This document shows, in pieces, positions 26,411 through 34,725 of a DNA stretch of 64,000 nucleotides. The translations under genes were made by a program, and so were the position numbers. The notes below the pieces were generated by a model. That model made no database searches and had not been told where the DNA came from. It was given only the letters and a program-made list of their open reading frames with translations. This DNA comes from Geobacter sp. AOG1 (GTDB taxonomy: Bacteria; Desulfobacterota; Desulfuromonadia; Geobacterales; Geobacteraceae): NCBI RefSeq assembly GCF_019972315.1, contig NZ_BLIZ01000001.1, forward strand, positions 2,453,515-2,517,514, written 5' to 3'. The stretch's first letter is position 1. The number at the start of each line of letters is the position of its first letter.

Positions 26411-26740
26411 ATGAAAAAGATCGTTGCCCTTGTATTTGCATTGTTGCTCGCTGCATCTGTCTCCTTGGCTGCAGATCAAAAGGCACCTGCTAAACCTGCT
26501 AAGGCAGCACCAGCAGTAGAAAAAGCAGCACCAACGGCTAAAGTTGAATTGGTGGATATCAATACAGCGACTGAAGCGCAGTTAAAAGCTGTCCCTGGTA
26601 TTGGTGATGTATTTGCTAAGAAAATAATTGCAGGTAGACCCTATGCCAGCAAAGACCAACTGTCGAGCAAGAAGGTAGTCCCCGCGGCAACATACGTGAA
26701 GATTAAAGACCAGATTATAGCCAAGCAGACCAAGAAGTAG
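26411..26740 (+). CDS. Secreted ComEA-like helix-hairpin-helix protein
   Basis: A 109-residue protein. A Sec signal peptide (KKIVALVFALLLAASVSLAA, cleaved near residue 20) is followed by a Lys/Ala/Pro linker. A helix-hairpin-helix domain comes next, with VDINTATEAQLKAVPGIGDVFAKKI at about residues 45-68 (in part). The same fold binds DNA in the periplasmic competence protein ComEA, and stand-alone secreted versions are common in bacteria. No comEC or other competence gene is nearby. GAGGAGGAA precedes the ATG, which sits at the signal peptide; upstream in-frame starts are not supported. A terminator follows. Confidence 0.82.
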   Translation: MKKIVALVFALLLAASVSLAADQKAPAKPAKAAPAVEKAAPTAKVELVDINTATEAQLKAVPGIGDVFAKKIIAGRPYASKDQLSSKKVVPAATYVKIKDQIIAKQTKK

Positions 26741-26767
26741 GGCTTGATACGAAGGTGATGAAAAGAA

Positions 26768-26794
26768 AACCCAGGCCATATCCTGGGTTTTTTT
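26768..26794 (+). terminator. Terminator of the helix-hairpin-helix gene
   Basis: AACCCAGG pairs with CCTGGGTT around a six-base loop, followed by seven T. It lies 27 bases after the stop. Confidence 0.88.
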
Positions 26795-26959
26795 ATTGGC
26801 TGATATCAATCGCGTGGTTAAATATCGTTCTGGATGGTGATCCGGTTTACGGTGTAAGTTCAGCGTGTTTGTAAAAGTATGTTATTATTAACCAACAATC
26901 TGGTGCTGCCCAACTGGTGCACTTCTGCACAGTGAATTACCATATATGTTTGGAGAATC

Positions 26960-29038
26960 ATGCTCAAGATTCTGTTGATCGAAGATATCCCCGACGATAC
27001 GGAATTGGTGGCAATGCAACTCCGCAGGGAAGGGCTTATCTTTTCCCTGACGCGGGTAACATTGAAGGAGGAGATGGAAAAGGAGTGCAGGAATTGTGCT
27101 CCGGATCTGATTCTTGCGGATTACACGCCTTCTATCAACGGGATCGCTGTCTTGCGGATTGCCCGGGTTTTGTGTCCCGATGTACCTTTCATCTTCGTTT
27201 CGAATGAAGTGAGCGATGAACGGGCAGTTGAAGCGCTCAAGCATGGTGCTACAGATTACATTTCCAAGCAGAATCTTCCCCGCCTTGTACCCTCCATTAA
27301 ACGGGCCCTTCGAGAAGCAACCGAGCATGATTTTGCCCGCAAAGCCGAGAAGGCGCGTAAAATCTATAGAGAGCGACAGAGCCGCCTTCTGGAAGTTTCT
27401 CTGGAAATGCTTTCGGAAACATCCCTTGATGGAATACTCCCCCCGATAACAAAGTCGGCCTGCCTCCTGACTGGCGGCAAGATAGGGATGATCGCCTATG
27501 GCGCCGCTTCAGATTCACTCAGATTCTTTGCCGCAACGAGGACGGGGGAGCCTCTCCCCGCAGGCAACGGAATGCTACCGGTCGAAAAGGGGGGAGTCCA
27601 TCTAGAGTTGTTGAAGAAGGTCGATGCATTGAACCTAACGGATGAAATGTTGCGAAACCATAGTGAGTGGTGGGGGATACCGAATGATCATCTTCTGCTG
27701 CGTGGGTTACTCGGAGCCCGTCTTACCGGTGAAAATGGGAATGCCTGCGGATTCGTCATAGTATCTGATAAACATGATGGCAGTGACTTTACGGACGAGG
27801 ACCAGGTCCTTCTGAATCAGCTGGCGGCAGTTACATCGCTGACGATGCGCCACCTTGCGGCACGGGAGGCGCTTCAGGCGGGCCGGGATGATCTTGAACG
27901 GCGGGTAGGGGAAAGGACATCAGAACTGGCCCATACCGTGGCTGCACTCCAGGGAGAGATTGCCGAGCGAAAACAGGCGGAAAGCGAACTTCTGAAAAGT
28001 CAGGAGCGGAACGCACTTGTGGCAATCGGAGCAAACGATGGTATATGGGACTGGGATATCGCCAGCGGTCAGGTTTATTTTTCGGCACGCTGGAAGGGAA
28101 TGTTCGGGTATGAAGAGTATGAAATCAGCAATTCCATCGATGAATGGAAAAAAAGGGTTCATCCTGAAGATTACGATACGGTGATGTCTGTATTAGACGC
28201 CCATCTGAAAGGGGAAAGCCCTCTCTTTCAAGTGGAGTACCGCATGCTCCACAAGGATGGCAACTACCGGTGGATTCTGACTCGCGGGGCCAGTTTTCGC
28301 GATACCAAGAAAAAATCATACCGCATGGCCGGTTCGCATACGGATATCACCGAGAAAAAACAGGCAGAAGAAAAACTGCTGGCCTCCCATGAGAGTTTGC
28401 GTAACCTTTCGTCCCATCTGGAATCTCTGATGGAAAAGGAACGAAAGAATATATCCCGTGAAATTCATGATGAAGTTGGTCAGTTGCTGACAGCTCTTAA
28501 ATTCGATGTGTCGTGGCTTGCAAACAGGCTTCCCGCCGACAGACCCGCTCTTGCTGAAAAGGCCAGGGGGATGGCCGAACTCATTGATGTAACCGTAGAG
28601 ACGGTGCAGCGGATTGCGACGGAATTGAGGCCCCGCCTTTTGTACGACTTGGGGCTTGTCACGGCCATTGAATGGCATGCGGAAGAATTCCGGAAAAGAA
28701 CTGGTATCGCGTGCAATCTTTCCCTTGGTATCGACGAAAAGAAACTGGATCCAGCTCGGTCGACCGCCCTTTACAAGATATATAAGGAGGCGTTGACCAA
28801 TGTCATGCGTCATGCCGGAGCTTCACGGGTGGAGGTTTCCCTCAAGAAAAGGAAAAAGGGAATCATGCTCCAGATCAAGGATAACGGCAGAGGAATACGG
28901 GAGGCGGAGATCACCGATCCGAAATCGGTTGGTTTGATCGGCATCAATGAACGCGCCCACCTCTGGGGTGGCGAAGTACATATTAGTGGTGTTGCGGGTG
29001 AAGGAACCTTGCTCACGGTGATCATACCGATGAATTGA
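26960..29038 (+). CDS. Cytosolic sensor histidine kinase: REC-GAF-PAS-HisKA_3-HATPase
   Basis: A 692-residue kinase without membrane helices. Residues 1-120 are a receiver domain with acidic pocket ED-DD at 8-13, phosphoacceptor Asp54 (LILADYTPS) and Lys near 104. A GAF-like region lies at about 140-300 and a coiled coil near 310-350. A PAS/PAC domain follows at about 355-470 (WDIASGQVYFSARWKGMFGY in part). The HisKA_3 box ISREIHDEVGQLL puts the phosphorylated histidine at 503. The HATPase has NVMRHAGAS and DNGRGI. HisKA_3 kinases pair with NarL-type regulators; one follows 60 bases downstream. The N-terminal receiver suggests it also takes input from another kinase. Confidence 0.9.
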   Translation: MLKILLIEDIPDDTELVAMQLRREGLIFSLTRVTLKEEMEKECRNCAPDLILADYTPSINGIAVLRIARVLCPDVPFIFVSNEVSDERAVEALKHGATDYISKQNLPRLVPSIKRALREATEHDFARKAEKARKIYRERQSRLLEVSLEMLSETSLDGILPPITKSACLLTGGKIGMIAYGAASDSLRFFAATRTGEPLPAGNGMLPVEKGGVHLELLKKVDALNLTDEMLRNHSEWWGIPNDHLLLRGLLGARLTGENGNACGFVIVSDKHDGSDFTDEDQVLLNQLAAVTSLTMRHLAAREALQAGRDDLERRVGERTSELAHTVAALQGEIAERKQAESELLKSQERNALVAIGANDGIWDWDIASGQVYFSARWKGMFGYEEYEISNSIDEWKKRVHPEDYDTVMSVLDAHLKGESPLFQVEYRMLHKDGNYRWILTRGASFRDTKKKSYRMAGSHTDITEKKQAEEKLLASHESLRNLSSHLESLMEKERKNISREIHDEVGQLLTALKFDVSWLANRLPADRPALAEKARGMAELIDVTVETVQRIATELRPRLLYDLGLVTAIEWHAEEFRKRTGIACNLSLGIDEKKLDPARSTALYKIYKEALTNVMRHAGASRVEVSLKKRKKGIMLQIKDNGRGIREAEITDPKSVGLIGINERAHLWGGEVHISGVAGEGTLLTVIIPMN

Positions 29039-29098
29039 TTTTGTGTCAGGTATACATAATGTCGCGTCGTGGGCCATGAAATAGCACAGGAGTAGAAC

Positions 29099-29731
29099 AT
29101 GATAAAGATACTTATTGCCGATGACCATGTCATGGTACGCAAAGGCTTGAAACAGATTCTTGATGATGTTCCCGATATGGTGGTCGTGGATGAATGTTCC
29201 AATGGAAGCGAACTGTTTGGTAGAATTAATGCGTTGGAATGTAATCTGGTCCTACTGGATATCTCCATGCCGGGACGAAATGGCCTGGAGATTCTCGAGC
29301 AGTTGCATAACGAAAAACCGACTTTGCCCGTGTTGATTCTCAGTATGTATCCCGAAGAACAGTATGCGTTCCGTGCCTTGCGTGCTGGTGCATCCGGTTA
29401 CCTGACAAAAATGAGTGCACCGGATGAACTGATCACCGCCATCCGCAAGGTATATTGGGGGGGGAAATATGTCAGTGATTCTCTGTCCGAGAAGCTTGCG
29501 ACTGAGTTGGGAAGAAATACCGGACGACCGAGCCATGATGAGTTGTCCAACCGGGAGTACCAGATCATGTGCCAATTAGCATCCGGTAAGACCGTCACGG
29601 GGATTTCCGACGAACTTTCCCTTAGTGTGAAGACGGTTAGCACCTATAGAAAGCGGATCCTCACAAAAATGCAGATGAGGAACAACGCGGAAATCATTAA
29701 TTACGTTATCAAGCATGGCCTGCTTGATTAA
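29099..29731 (+). CDS. NarL/FixJ-family response regulator
   Basis: A 210-residue two-domain regulator. The receiver domain has the acidic pair DD at 9-10 (LIADDHVMV), phosphoacceptor Asp54 in LVLLDISMPG, and Lys near 104 in GYLTKMSAP. The C-terminal LuxR-type helix-turn-helix has LSNREYQIMCQLASGKTVTGISDELSLSVKTVSTYRKRI (in part). It is the obvious partner of the kinase just upstream. The polysaccharide locus begins 640 bases further on, and a GacA-box-like palindrome lies in that gap, so control of the locus is plausible but unproven. Confidence 0.93.
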   Translation: MIKILIADDHVMVRKGLKQILDDVPDMVVVDECSNGSELFGRINALECNLVLLDISMPGRNGLEILEQLHNEKPTLPVLILSMYPEEQYAFRALRAGASGYLTKMSAPDELITAIRKVYWGGKYVSDSLSEKLATELGRNTGRPSHDELSNREYQIMCQLASGKTVTGISDELSLSVKTVSTYRKRILTKMQMRNNAEIINYVIKHGLLD

Positions 29732-29879
29732 TTGCAATGACTCTGAAGCATACCCATCTCATAACGTACTCTAAAATAAAGAGCTACTTCCCCCTCTATG
29801 CTCCTTCCAAACCAGTTCCGTCAAGTGTATACCTCAAAAAATCGTTGTGAAATAATCAATTATTCCCTTAATCGGTGAT

Positions 29880-29909
29880 TTAAGAATGTACTGATTCTTA
29901 ACTTTTTTT
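29880..29909 (+). terminator. AT-rich terminator after the response regulator gene
   Basis: TTAAGAAT pairs with ATTCTTAA around a six-base loop, followed by C and seven T. It lies about 150 bases after the regulator stop and separates the two-component genes from the polysaccharide locus. Confidence 0.7.
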
Positions 29910-30160
29910 CAAGAGATGGGTTGAGATTGCTGGTTGTTAATAGTGTTACCTGTGTTGCCCTTCAAAGTACCTCGTGATACCGATTAAATCCCACTGTCTC
30001 ATTAAAAATTAGTTCTTGTGACATGCCAGGTATCAGCAACATTAATGTCTTACCGTCCCTTGGTAGGAACTTGTGAAACGTTGCTATGAGTGATTATAAG
30101 GAAAAAGTATTAGGCAAAATAATTGTAAAGAGTTTCGTAAATATGTGTGATGAAACGGCT

Positions 30161-30178
30161 TGTAGGACAATTCCTACA
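30161..30178. promoter_or_regulatory. GacA-box-like palindrome upstream of the polysaccharide locus
   Basis: TGTAGGACAATTCCTACA is an inverted repeat of seven bases around four. It has the TGTArG-N6-CyTACA layout of the site bound by GacA/UvrY, a NarL/FixJ-family regulator. A lone CTTACA half-site lies about 15 bases downstream. The adjacent regulator gene is of the same family. Confidence 0.5.
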
Positions 30179-30297
30179 TTTATTGTTCTGCAAGTCTTAC
30201 AAAAAAAAGAGGATTAGTCCGACATACATATCAATTATTTATGAGTAAACTTAAGATAAATCATTAATCAGTGCAAACTTATTACGTGGAAATAGTT

Positions 30298-30339
30298 GCG
30301 GTTAATTAACGATTGTGCCGGTAGTGAATTAGTAACCGC
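30298..30339 (+). promoter_or_regulatory. Leader stem-loop before the first export gene
   Basis: GCGGTTA pairs with TAACCGC across a 28-base loop, ending 32 bases before the ATG and just upstream of the ribosome site. It may affect translation or mRNA stability. No known riboswitch is recognised. Confidence 0.3.
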
Positions 30340-30371
30340 CAATAGACTTATTATCAGAGGAGGGGCACCCG

Positions 30372-31067
30372 ATGTCAACTATAGTCAAAATGTTTATCAC
30401 GATTCTTCTTTTGAGTGCCTGCAGTGTGGTACGCAATCCGACTCCGCTGGACTATCCCGGAGTGCAGGCCGTTGCCGTTCCTGCGGAAGACTACCATCTA
30501 CAGATCGGTGATCAACTCGACATCAAGTTCTTTTATCATCCCGAATTGAACGAAACGTTGGTGACGGTGCGACCGGATGGACGCATTTCCCTCCAACTGG
30601 TGCAGGAATTAAAGGCAGTGGGATTGACTCCCCAACAATTGACCGAAAAACTTACCAAAGCCTATTCCGCTGAACTTGAAAAACCTTCTATTGCTGTCAT
30701 TGTGAGAGCTTTTAACGCCCAAAGGGTGTTTGTGGACGGGGAGGTTAATAAAGCTGGTCTTGTTGCCATGCTTGGGCCTATGACCGTCCTTCAGTCCATA
30801 TCCCAAGGAGGGGGATTGAAGGATACCGCAAGGGTCGACGAAGTCATCGTCATTCGCCGCGTAGGAGAAAACAAAGTCACCTCGATGGTCGTGAACCTGA
30901 AGCTAGTGCTTGATGGTACCGATATACGTCAGGACATACTTCTTCAGCCAAATGACATTGTGTATGTTCCGAAGTCTACTATAGCTGATGTGAATGTATG
31001 GGTGGATCAGTATATTAGAAAAAATGTGCCAGTACCGTTTGGGGTTAGCTATGGCATAGGATTCTAA
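30372..31067 (+). CDS. Wza/GumB-like polysaccharide export lipoprotein
   Basis: A 231-residue outer-membrane export protein. A lipoprotein signal (ITILLLSAC) puts the lipidated Cys near residue 17. The poly-export (PES) domain follows with IGDQLDIKFFYHPELNETLVTVRPDG near 46-70 (in part), then a SLBB-type segment (RVFVDGEVNKAGLVAMLGPMTVLQSI in part). It forms the exit channel for the polymer together with the Wzz/GumC-like protein encoded next. It is at the short end for Wza relatives and lacks the long C-terminal helix. First gene of the locus, with a very strong GAGGAGGGG ribosome site. Confidence 0.92.
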   Translation: MSTIVKMFITILLLSACSVVRNPTPLDYPGVQAVAVPAEDYHLQIGDQLDIKFFYHPELNETLVTVRPDGRISLQLVQELKAVGLTPQQLTEKLTKAYSAELEKPSIAVIVRAFNAQRVFVDGEVNKAGLVAMLGPMTVLQSISQGGGLKDTARVDEVIVIRRVGENKVTSMVVNLKLVLDGTDIRQDILLQPNDIVYVPKSTIADVNVWVDQYIRKNVPVPFGVSYGIGF

Positions 31068-31098
31068 ATCATTGTTCAGTCAATAGAGGAACCAAATC

Positions 31099-32547
31099 AT
31101 GTCAGATATATATCCAATCAAGCAAGAAAAATCACCAGGTATGAGAGAGTTGCTTTCTATTCTCTTCAAACACAAAGTAATAATATTGACTATATTTTTC
31201 TCATGTTCAGTCATAGTATCCATTGGGACACTGGTAAAACCTCCTGTTTTTATAGCAAAATCTAGCGTTCTGGTGAAGATTGGGCGTGAATACCTCAATG
31301 AACCTGAAGTCGGACAAGAGAAAAAGCTAATGACAGTCAACATGCCTGACATTATCAAAACTGAGATTCAGATACTGACAAATCGAGAACTAGCAGAGAA
31401 AGTTATTTCTACCTTGCATATAGAAACATTGTACCCAGACCTAGCAACTGGAAATAATTCCTTACAGAAAGCAGTTGCAATATTTCAGAAAAACCTCTTT
31501 GTGGAAGGGGTAAAGAACTCCAGTGTTATCCAGGTATCTTTCCGTCATAACAACCCTAAAATAGCCGCCAATGCTGTAAATCTCCTTGTTGACCTTTATA
31601 AAGAAAAACACCTTCAGGTTTTCAGTAATCCTCGTTCTTCATTTCTTGATCAGCAACTTACTGCCTATGAAAACCAGTTGAAGGAGTCGGAAAAGAATTT
31701 TGAGAATTTCAAGCAGAAAAAACAGGTCTATTCACTCGATGAACAGCGAAGTCTTATTCTTCAACAGCGGGTGTTGCTAGATACATCTTTGAGGGACGCT
31801 CAGAACCGGGTGGATGAATTGAGTAGGAAACTTACGACTCTCACTAAACAGAATCAACTTGTAGCCCAAGATAAAAGTCTTAACAGCCAATCAGATTTTG
31901 ATCGAGTGGTTGGTGAAACTAAGACCAAGCTTCTTGCTCTCCAATTGGAAGAACAACAACTCCTCAAAAAATATAATGAAAACAGCCGGATGGTCATGAA
32001 CATCCGGAAAGAGATTGACCTGGTAAAAGATTTTTTGAAGAGTCAGGAGGCAGATTTGCAGATTAAACAGAAATCCGGCAATGCTGTCGTCCAACAGGTG
32101 CGTATGGAATTGATGAAGACTGAGGCGGACTTGAATTCACAGAAAGCCAGAGTTAATGCAGTAAGAGGACAATTGAGTCAATTAGACAGCCAGATACAAG
32201 CGCTAGAGGGGAGTGCTCAGCAATTTCAAAATTTGAAACGTGAAGTTGCTGCCACAGAAAAAAATTATCAAACGTATTTGAACAAGTCAGAGGAAGCCCG
32301 TTTGTCTGAAGATATGAACCGGCTTAAGTTAGCCAATCTGAGTGTTATACAGACTGCAATTCCTCCATCCGAGCCCGTTTCGAAAAATAAACTTTTTGCC
32401 ATTCTGGTAGGGTGTCTGGTTGGAGTTGTTCTGGGGATTTGTGTTGCATTTATAATCGAAAATTTCTCCAAAAGTCTTTCATCTGTGGAAAGTGCAGAGA
32501 GGCGCTTGTGTTTGCCGGTACTAGCTTCCCTGCCATATCGGGACTAG
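31099..32547 (+). CDS. Wzz/GumC-type chain length determinant
   Basis: A 482-residue inner-membrane polysaccharide co-polymerase. A membrane helix near 25-45 (VIILTIFFSCSVIVSIGTLV) is followed by a Wzz domain (FIAKSSVLVKIGREY). A long periplasmic coiled coil spans about 170-400, rich in Gln, Lys and Glu. A second helix lies near 430-452 (LFAILVGCLVGVVLGICVAF). The proline-containing segment before it (AIPPSEPVSKNK) is typical. It lacks the fused cytosolic kinase; a separate P-loop partner is encoded at 33888. It would control chain length and bridge to the outer-membrane lipoprotein. Confidence 0.9.
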   Translation: MSDIYPIKQEKSPGMRELLSILFKHKVIILTIFFSCSVIVSIGTLVKPPVFIAKSSVLVKIGREYLNEPEVGQEKKLMTVNMPDIIKTEIQILTNRELAEKVISTLHIETLYPDLATGNNSLQKAVAIFQKNLFVEGVKNSSVIQVSFRHNNPKIAANAVNLLVDLYKEKHLQVFSNPRSSFLDQQLTAYENQLKESEKNFENFKQKKQVYSLDEQRSLILQQRVLLDTSLRDAQNRVDELSRKLTTLTKQNQLVAQDKSLNSQSDFDRVVGETKTKLLALQLEEQQLLKKYNENSRMVMNIRKEIDLVKDFLKSQEADLQIKQKSGNAVVQQVRMELMKTEADLNSQKARVNAVRGQLSQLDSQIQALEGSAQQFQNLKREVAATEKNYQTYLNKSEEARLSEDMNRLKLANLSVIQTAIPPSEPVSKNKLFAILVGCLVGVVLGICVAFIIENFSKSLSSVESAERRLCLPVLASLPYRD

Positions 32548-32556
32548 GGCGAATTT

Positions 32557-33792
32557 ATGTACACGGGTTTTTTCGACATGCAAAAGGAGCCTTTCCGGAT
32601 GACGCCGGACCCAGAGTTTCTGTATCTGAGCCCCAGTCATAAGGAGGCGCTGGCATCGATCATCTACGGAGTCAAGCAGAGAAAGGGCTTCATCGCCATT
32701 GTTGGCGAAGTGGGAGTTGGTAAAACCACAATACTTCGTTCATTTTTGAAAACGGTCGACAAAGAGCATGTGAAAGTAATTTATGTGTTTAACGCGGATG
32801 TATCGTTCAAGTCATTGCTTCACACCATTTACCAAGGGCTTGGCAGACCCGTCGAGACGGATGATGTCTATGAGATGTTGAATCAGCTCTATCATGTTCT
32901 GATACATGAGTACAAACGTGGCTGCAACGTAGTGCTCATAATCGATGAAGCACAGAACATGTCACGGCAGACACTTGAAAATCTCCGGATGCTATCCAAC
33001 TTGGAAACATCCACCGACAAGCTCATCCAGATTATTTTCAGTGGGCAGCCCGAATTCGAAAAGAATCTTGACAGTTACGAACTGAGACAACTGCACCAAA
33101 GAATAGCCGTTAAATCAACCATCAGGCCCCTGACCTTGGATGAAGGCATGGGTTATGTAAAGCATCGGCTTGCAAAAGCATCCGTTGGTATTGAGTCGGT
33201 TTTTCCTGAAAGGGTGCTCAAACAACTGGTCAGGCAGGCAAAAGGTATTCCACGCACCATTAATATTCTTTGCGACAATTGTCTGATCACTTCATTCGGG
33301 TACAAACAAAAAAAAGTAAATCTTTCAGTATTGAAAGAAATCAGTTCCGATCTCGGTTTAGTGAAACCGACGAGAAGAGAAGCCTTCTTCGTATCGCTCA
33401 TGCTGCTGGTGATTGGGGTACTCTGTTTCATGATTTACCGCCAAACTCCACAACAAGCTGGTAGAGACGAAACACAATCTGTTGTCCAAAAGGTCAGTCA
33501 TGTAACGCCGCGAATGGCAAAAGCTGGAAGCAGTTCCAATTCACTCTTACAGGTGCGCAAGAGTGACGAAGTATCCGAAGCAGTTAAAACAAACAACTTA
33601 TCTGAAGATAACGAAAAATTATTACGTAGAAAACTGATTCGTAAAGGTGACACCCTGGCAAATCTGATCAAGGACCATTACGGAACGGTTGATTCTCAAT
33701 TGATTGAGAAAGTTAAACAAAACAACCCTTGGATTAAAAATGTCAATAAAATCATAGAAGGTGAAAAAATTATTTTCCCACCCCGGGAATAA
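32557..33792 (+). CDS. ExeA/GspA-type AAA ATPase with membrane helix and LysM domain
   Basis: A 411-residue protein. MYTGFFDMQKEPFRMTPDPE opens the ExeA-like AAA domain, with Walker A GEVGVGKTT at 50-58 and Walker B VVLIIDEAQN at 125-134. LSNLETSTDKLIQIIFSGQPEFE follows (in part). One membrane helix lies near 275-292 (FVSLMLLVIGVLCFMIY). The C-terminal 50 residues form a LysM-like domain (IRKGDTLANLIKDHYG) that would lie in the periplasm and bind peptidoglycan or glycan. Homologous ATPases occur in exosortase-type and other polysaccharide loci. The role is inferred as an energised assembly or wall-anchoring factor. Confidence 0.87.
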   Translation: MYTGFFDMQKEPFRMTPDPEFLYLSPSHKEALASIIYGVKQRKGFIAIVGEVGVGKTTILRSFLKTVDKEHVKVIYVFNADVSFKSLLHTIYQGLGRPVETDDVYEMLNQLYHVLIHEYKRGCNVVLIIDEAQNMSRQTLENLRMLSNLETSTDKLIQIIFSGQPEFEKNLDSYELRQLHQRIAVKSTIRPLTLDEGMGYVKHRLAKASVGIESVFPERVLKQLVRQAKGIPRTINILCDNCLITSFGYKQKKVNLSVLKEISSDLGLVKPTRREAFFVSLMLLVIGVLCFMIYRQTPQQAGRDETQSVVQKVSHVTPRMAKAGSSSNSLLQVRKSDEVSEAVKTNNLSEDNEKLLRRKLIRKGDTLANLIKDHYGTVDSQLIEKVKQNNPWIKNVNKIIEGEKIIFPPRE

Positions 33793-33887
33793 GACAATGA
33801 CCTTAACCGTTTTGGGCTTCAGTAGGTAGGCCTATGCAGATGTTTTGCTGCCATCATCATTGACTGTGTCGAGAAGGAGATATTTCC

Positions 33888-34673
33888 ATGAGCAATATAT
33901 TTGAGGCTCTGCAACTGGCGGAAAAAGAACGGGAAAACGTCCAAGAGCGACAGGCCGTTACGTCGCCTGAAGAAAAACGTGTTCCGTTAAAAACAACAGT
34001 GAAAGAACCGGTACGGGCCGACAAATACCCCTTGCAGAACGTTGGCCCCACAATTGAAACGGAGATGATAGCCCTCTATCAGAATATCGATTTCGTTCTC
34101 CCCGACCTTCCCCAGAGGGCGATTCAGTTCATCAGTTCCCATGAAGGGGAAGGGGTTTCGACCGTCGTGCGCGAATTTGCTCGACAGGCGGCTGTGGTAA
34201 TGGGGAAATCGGTACTCATTGTAGATGCCGCCCATCGTAACCCCAGCCAGCATATATTCTTCAATATCCCTCCCGATTACGGCTGGAAAGACGCCATGAA
34301 AAACGGGGATCCGGTTGAAAATGCCGTCTACAAAGCGGGAAACCAGAATCTGTACCTTTCTCCACTTGTTCCACACACGACCCTGTCTCCTCATATCTAC
34401 GACTTCGCTGCAACGAGCAAACTGCTGACTGATTTTAAAAAGAAATTCGACCTGATTCTGATCGATTCGTCTTCAGCTACCACATCGCCCGACTGTATTG
34501 CTCTGACCCGTAGTGTCGATGGCGTGATCCTCGTCATCGAGGCGGAAAAGACCCGTTGGCAGGTAGCCGAAGCCGTGAGAGACAAAATACACAAAAACGG
34601 GGGGAATATCCTCGGCATAGTTCTCAATAAGCGACGATTCTATATACCGGATTCCGTCTACAAGTGGCTGTAA
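33888..34673 (+). CDS. BY-kinase/CpsD-like P-loop protein with degenerate Walker A
   Basis: A 261-residue homologue of the cytosolic part of bacterial tyrosine kinases (CpsD/CapB, Wzc C-terminus). Walker A should read GEGKST; here it reads SSHEGEGVSTVV, with Val90 at the lysine position. The A' motif survives as LIVDAAHRNP (Asp113) and Walker B as LILIDSSS (Asp193). There is no C-terminal tyrosine cluster, only scattered tyrosines. Without the P-loop lysine, ATP hydrolysis and autophosphorylation are doubtful, so a structural or regulatory partner of the Wzz-like protein is more likely. A GAAGGAG site precedes the ATG. Confidence 0.85.
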   Translation: MSNIFEALQLAEKERENVQERQAVTSPEEKRVPLKTTVKEPVRADKYPLQNVGPTIETEMIALYQNIDFVLPDLPQRAIQFISSHEGEGVSTVVREFARQAAVVMGKSVLIVDAAHRNPSQHIFFNIPPDYGWKDAMKNGDPVENAVYKAGNQNLYLSPLVPHTTLSPHIYDFAATSKLLTDFKKKFDLILIDSSSATTSPDCIALTRSVDGVILVIEAEKTRWQVAEAVRDKIHKNGGNILGIVLNKRRFYIPDSVYKWL

Positions 34674-34725
34674 TTTATGATTGTAGTAACGTTGCAGGCA
34701 GCATCTCTACATGCGGGGGGTACTC

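Larger units (their letters stand above)
29732..30371. other. Long AT-rich upstream region of the polysaccharide locus
   Basis: About 640 bases without a gene. It holds an AT-rich terminator (29880-29909), a TGTAGG-N6-CCTACA palindrome (30161-30178) with a nearby CTTACA half-site (30193-30198), and a leader stem-loop (30298-30339). A GAGGAGGGG ribosome site serves the first export gene. I found no sigma-54 element and no c-di-GMP (GEMM) riboswitch core. Confidence 0.6.

Noticed and set aside
30240..30371. c-di-GMP (GEMM) riboswitch before the polysaccharide locus
   Set aside because: GTGCAAAC and a stem-loop gave a first impression, but the conserved GEMM core and second hairpin are absent.
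29732..30371. Sigma-54 promoter before the polysaccharide locus
   Set aside because: No TGGCAC-N5-TTGC match with correct spacing was found.
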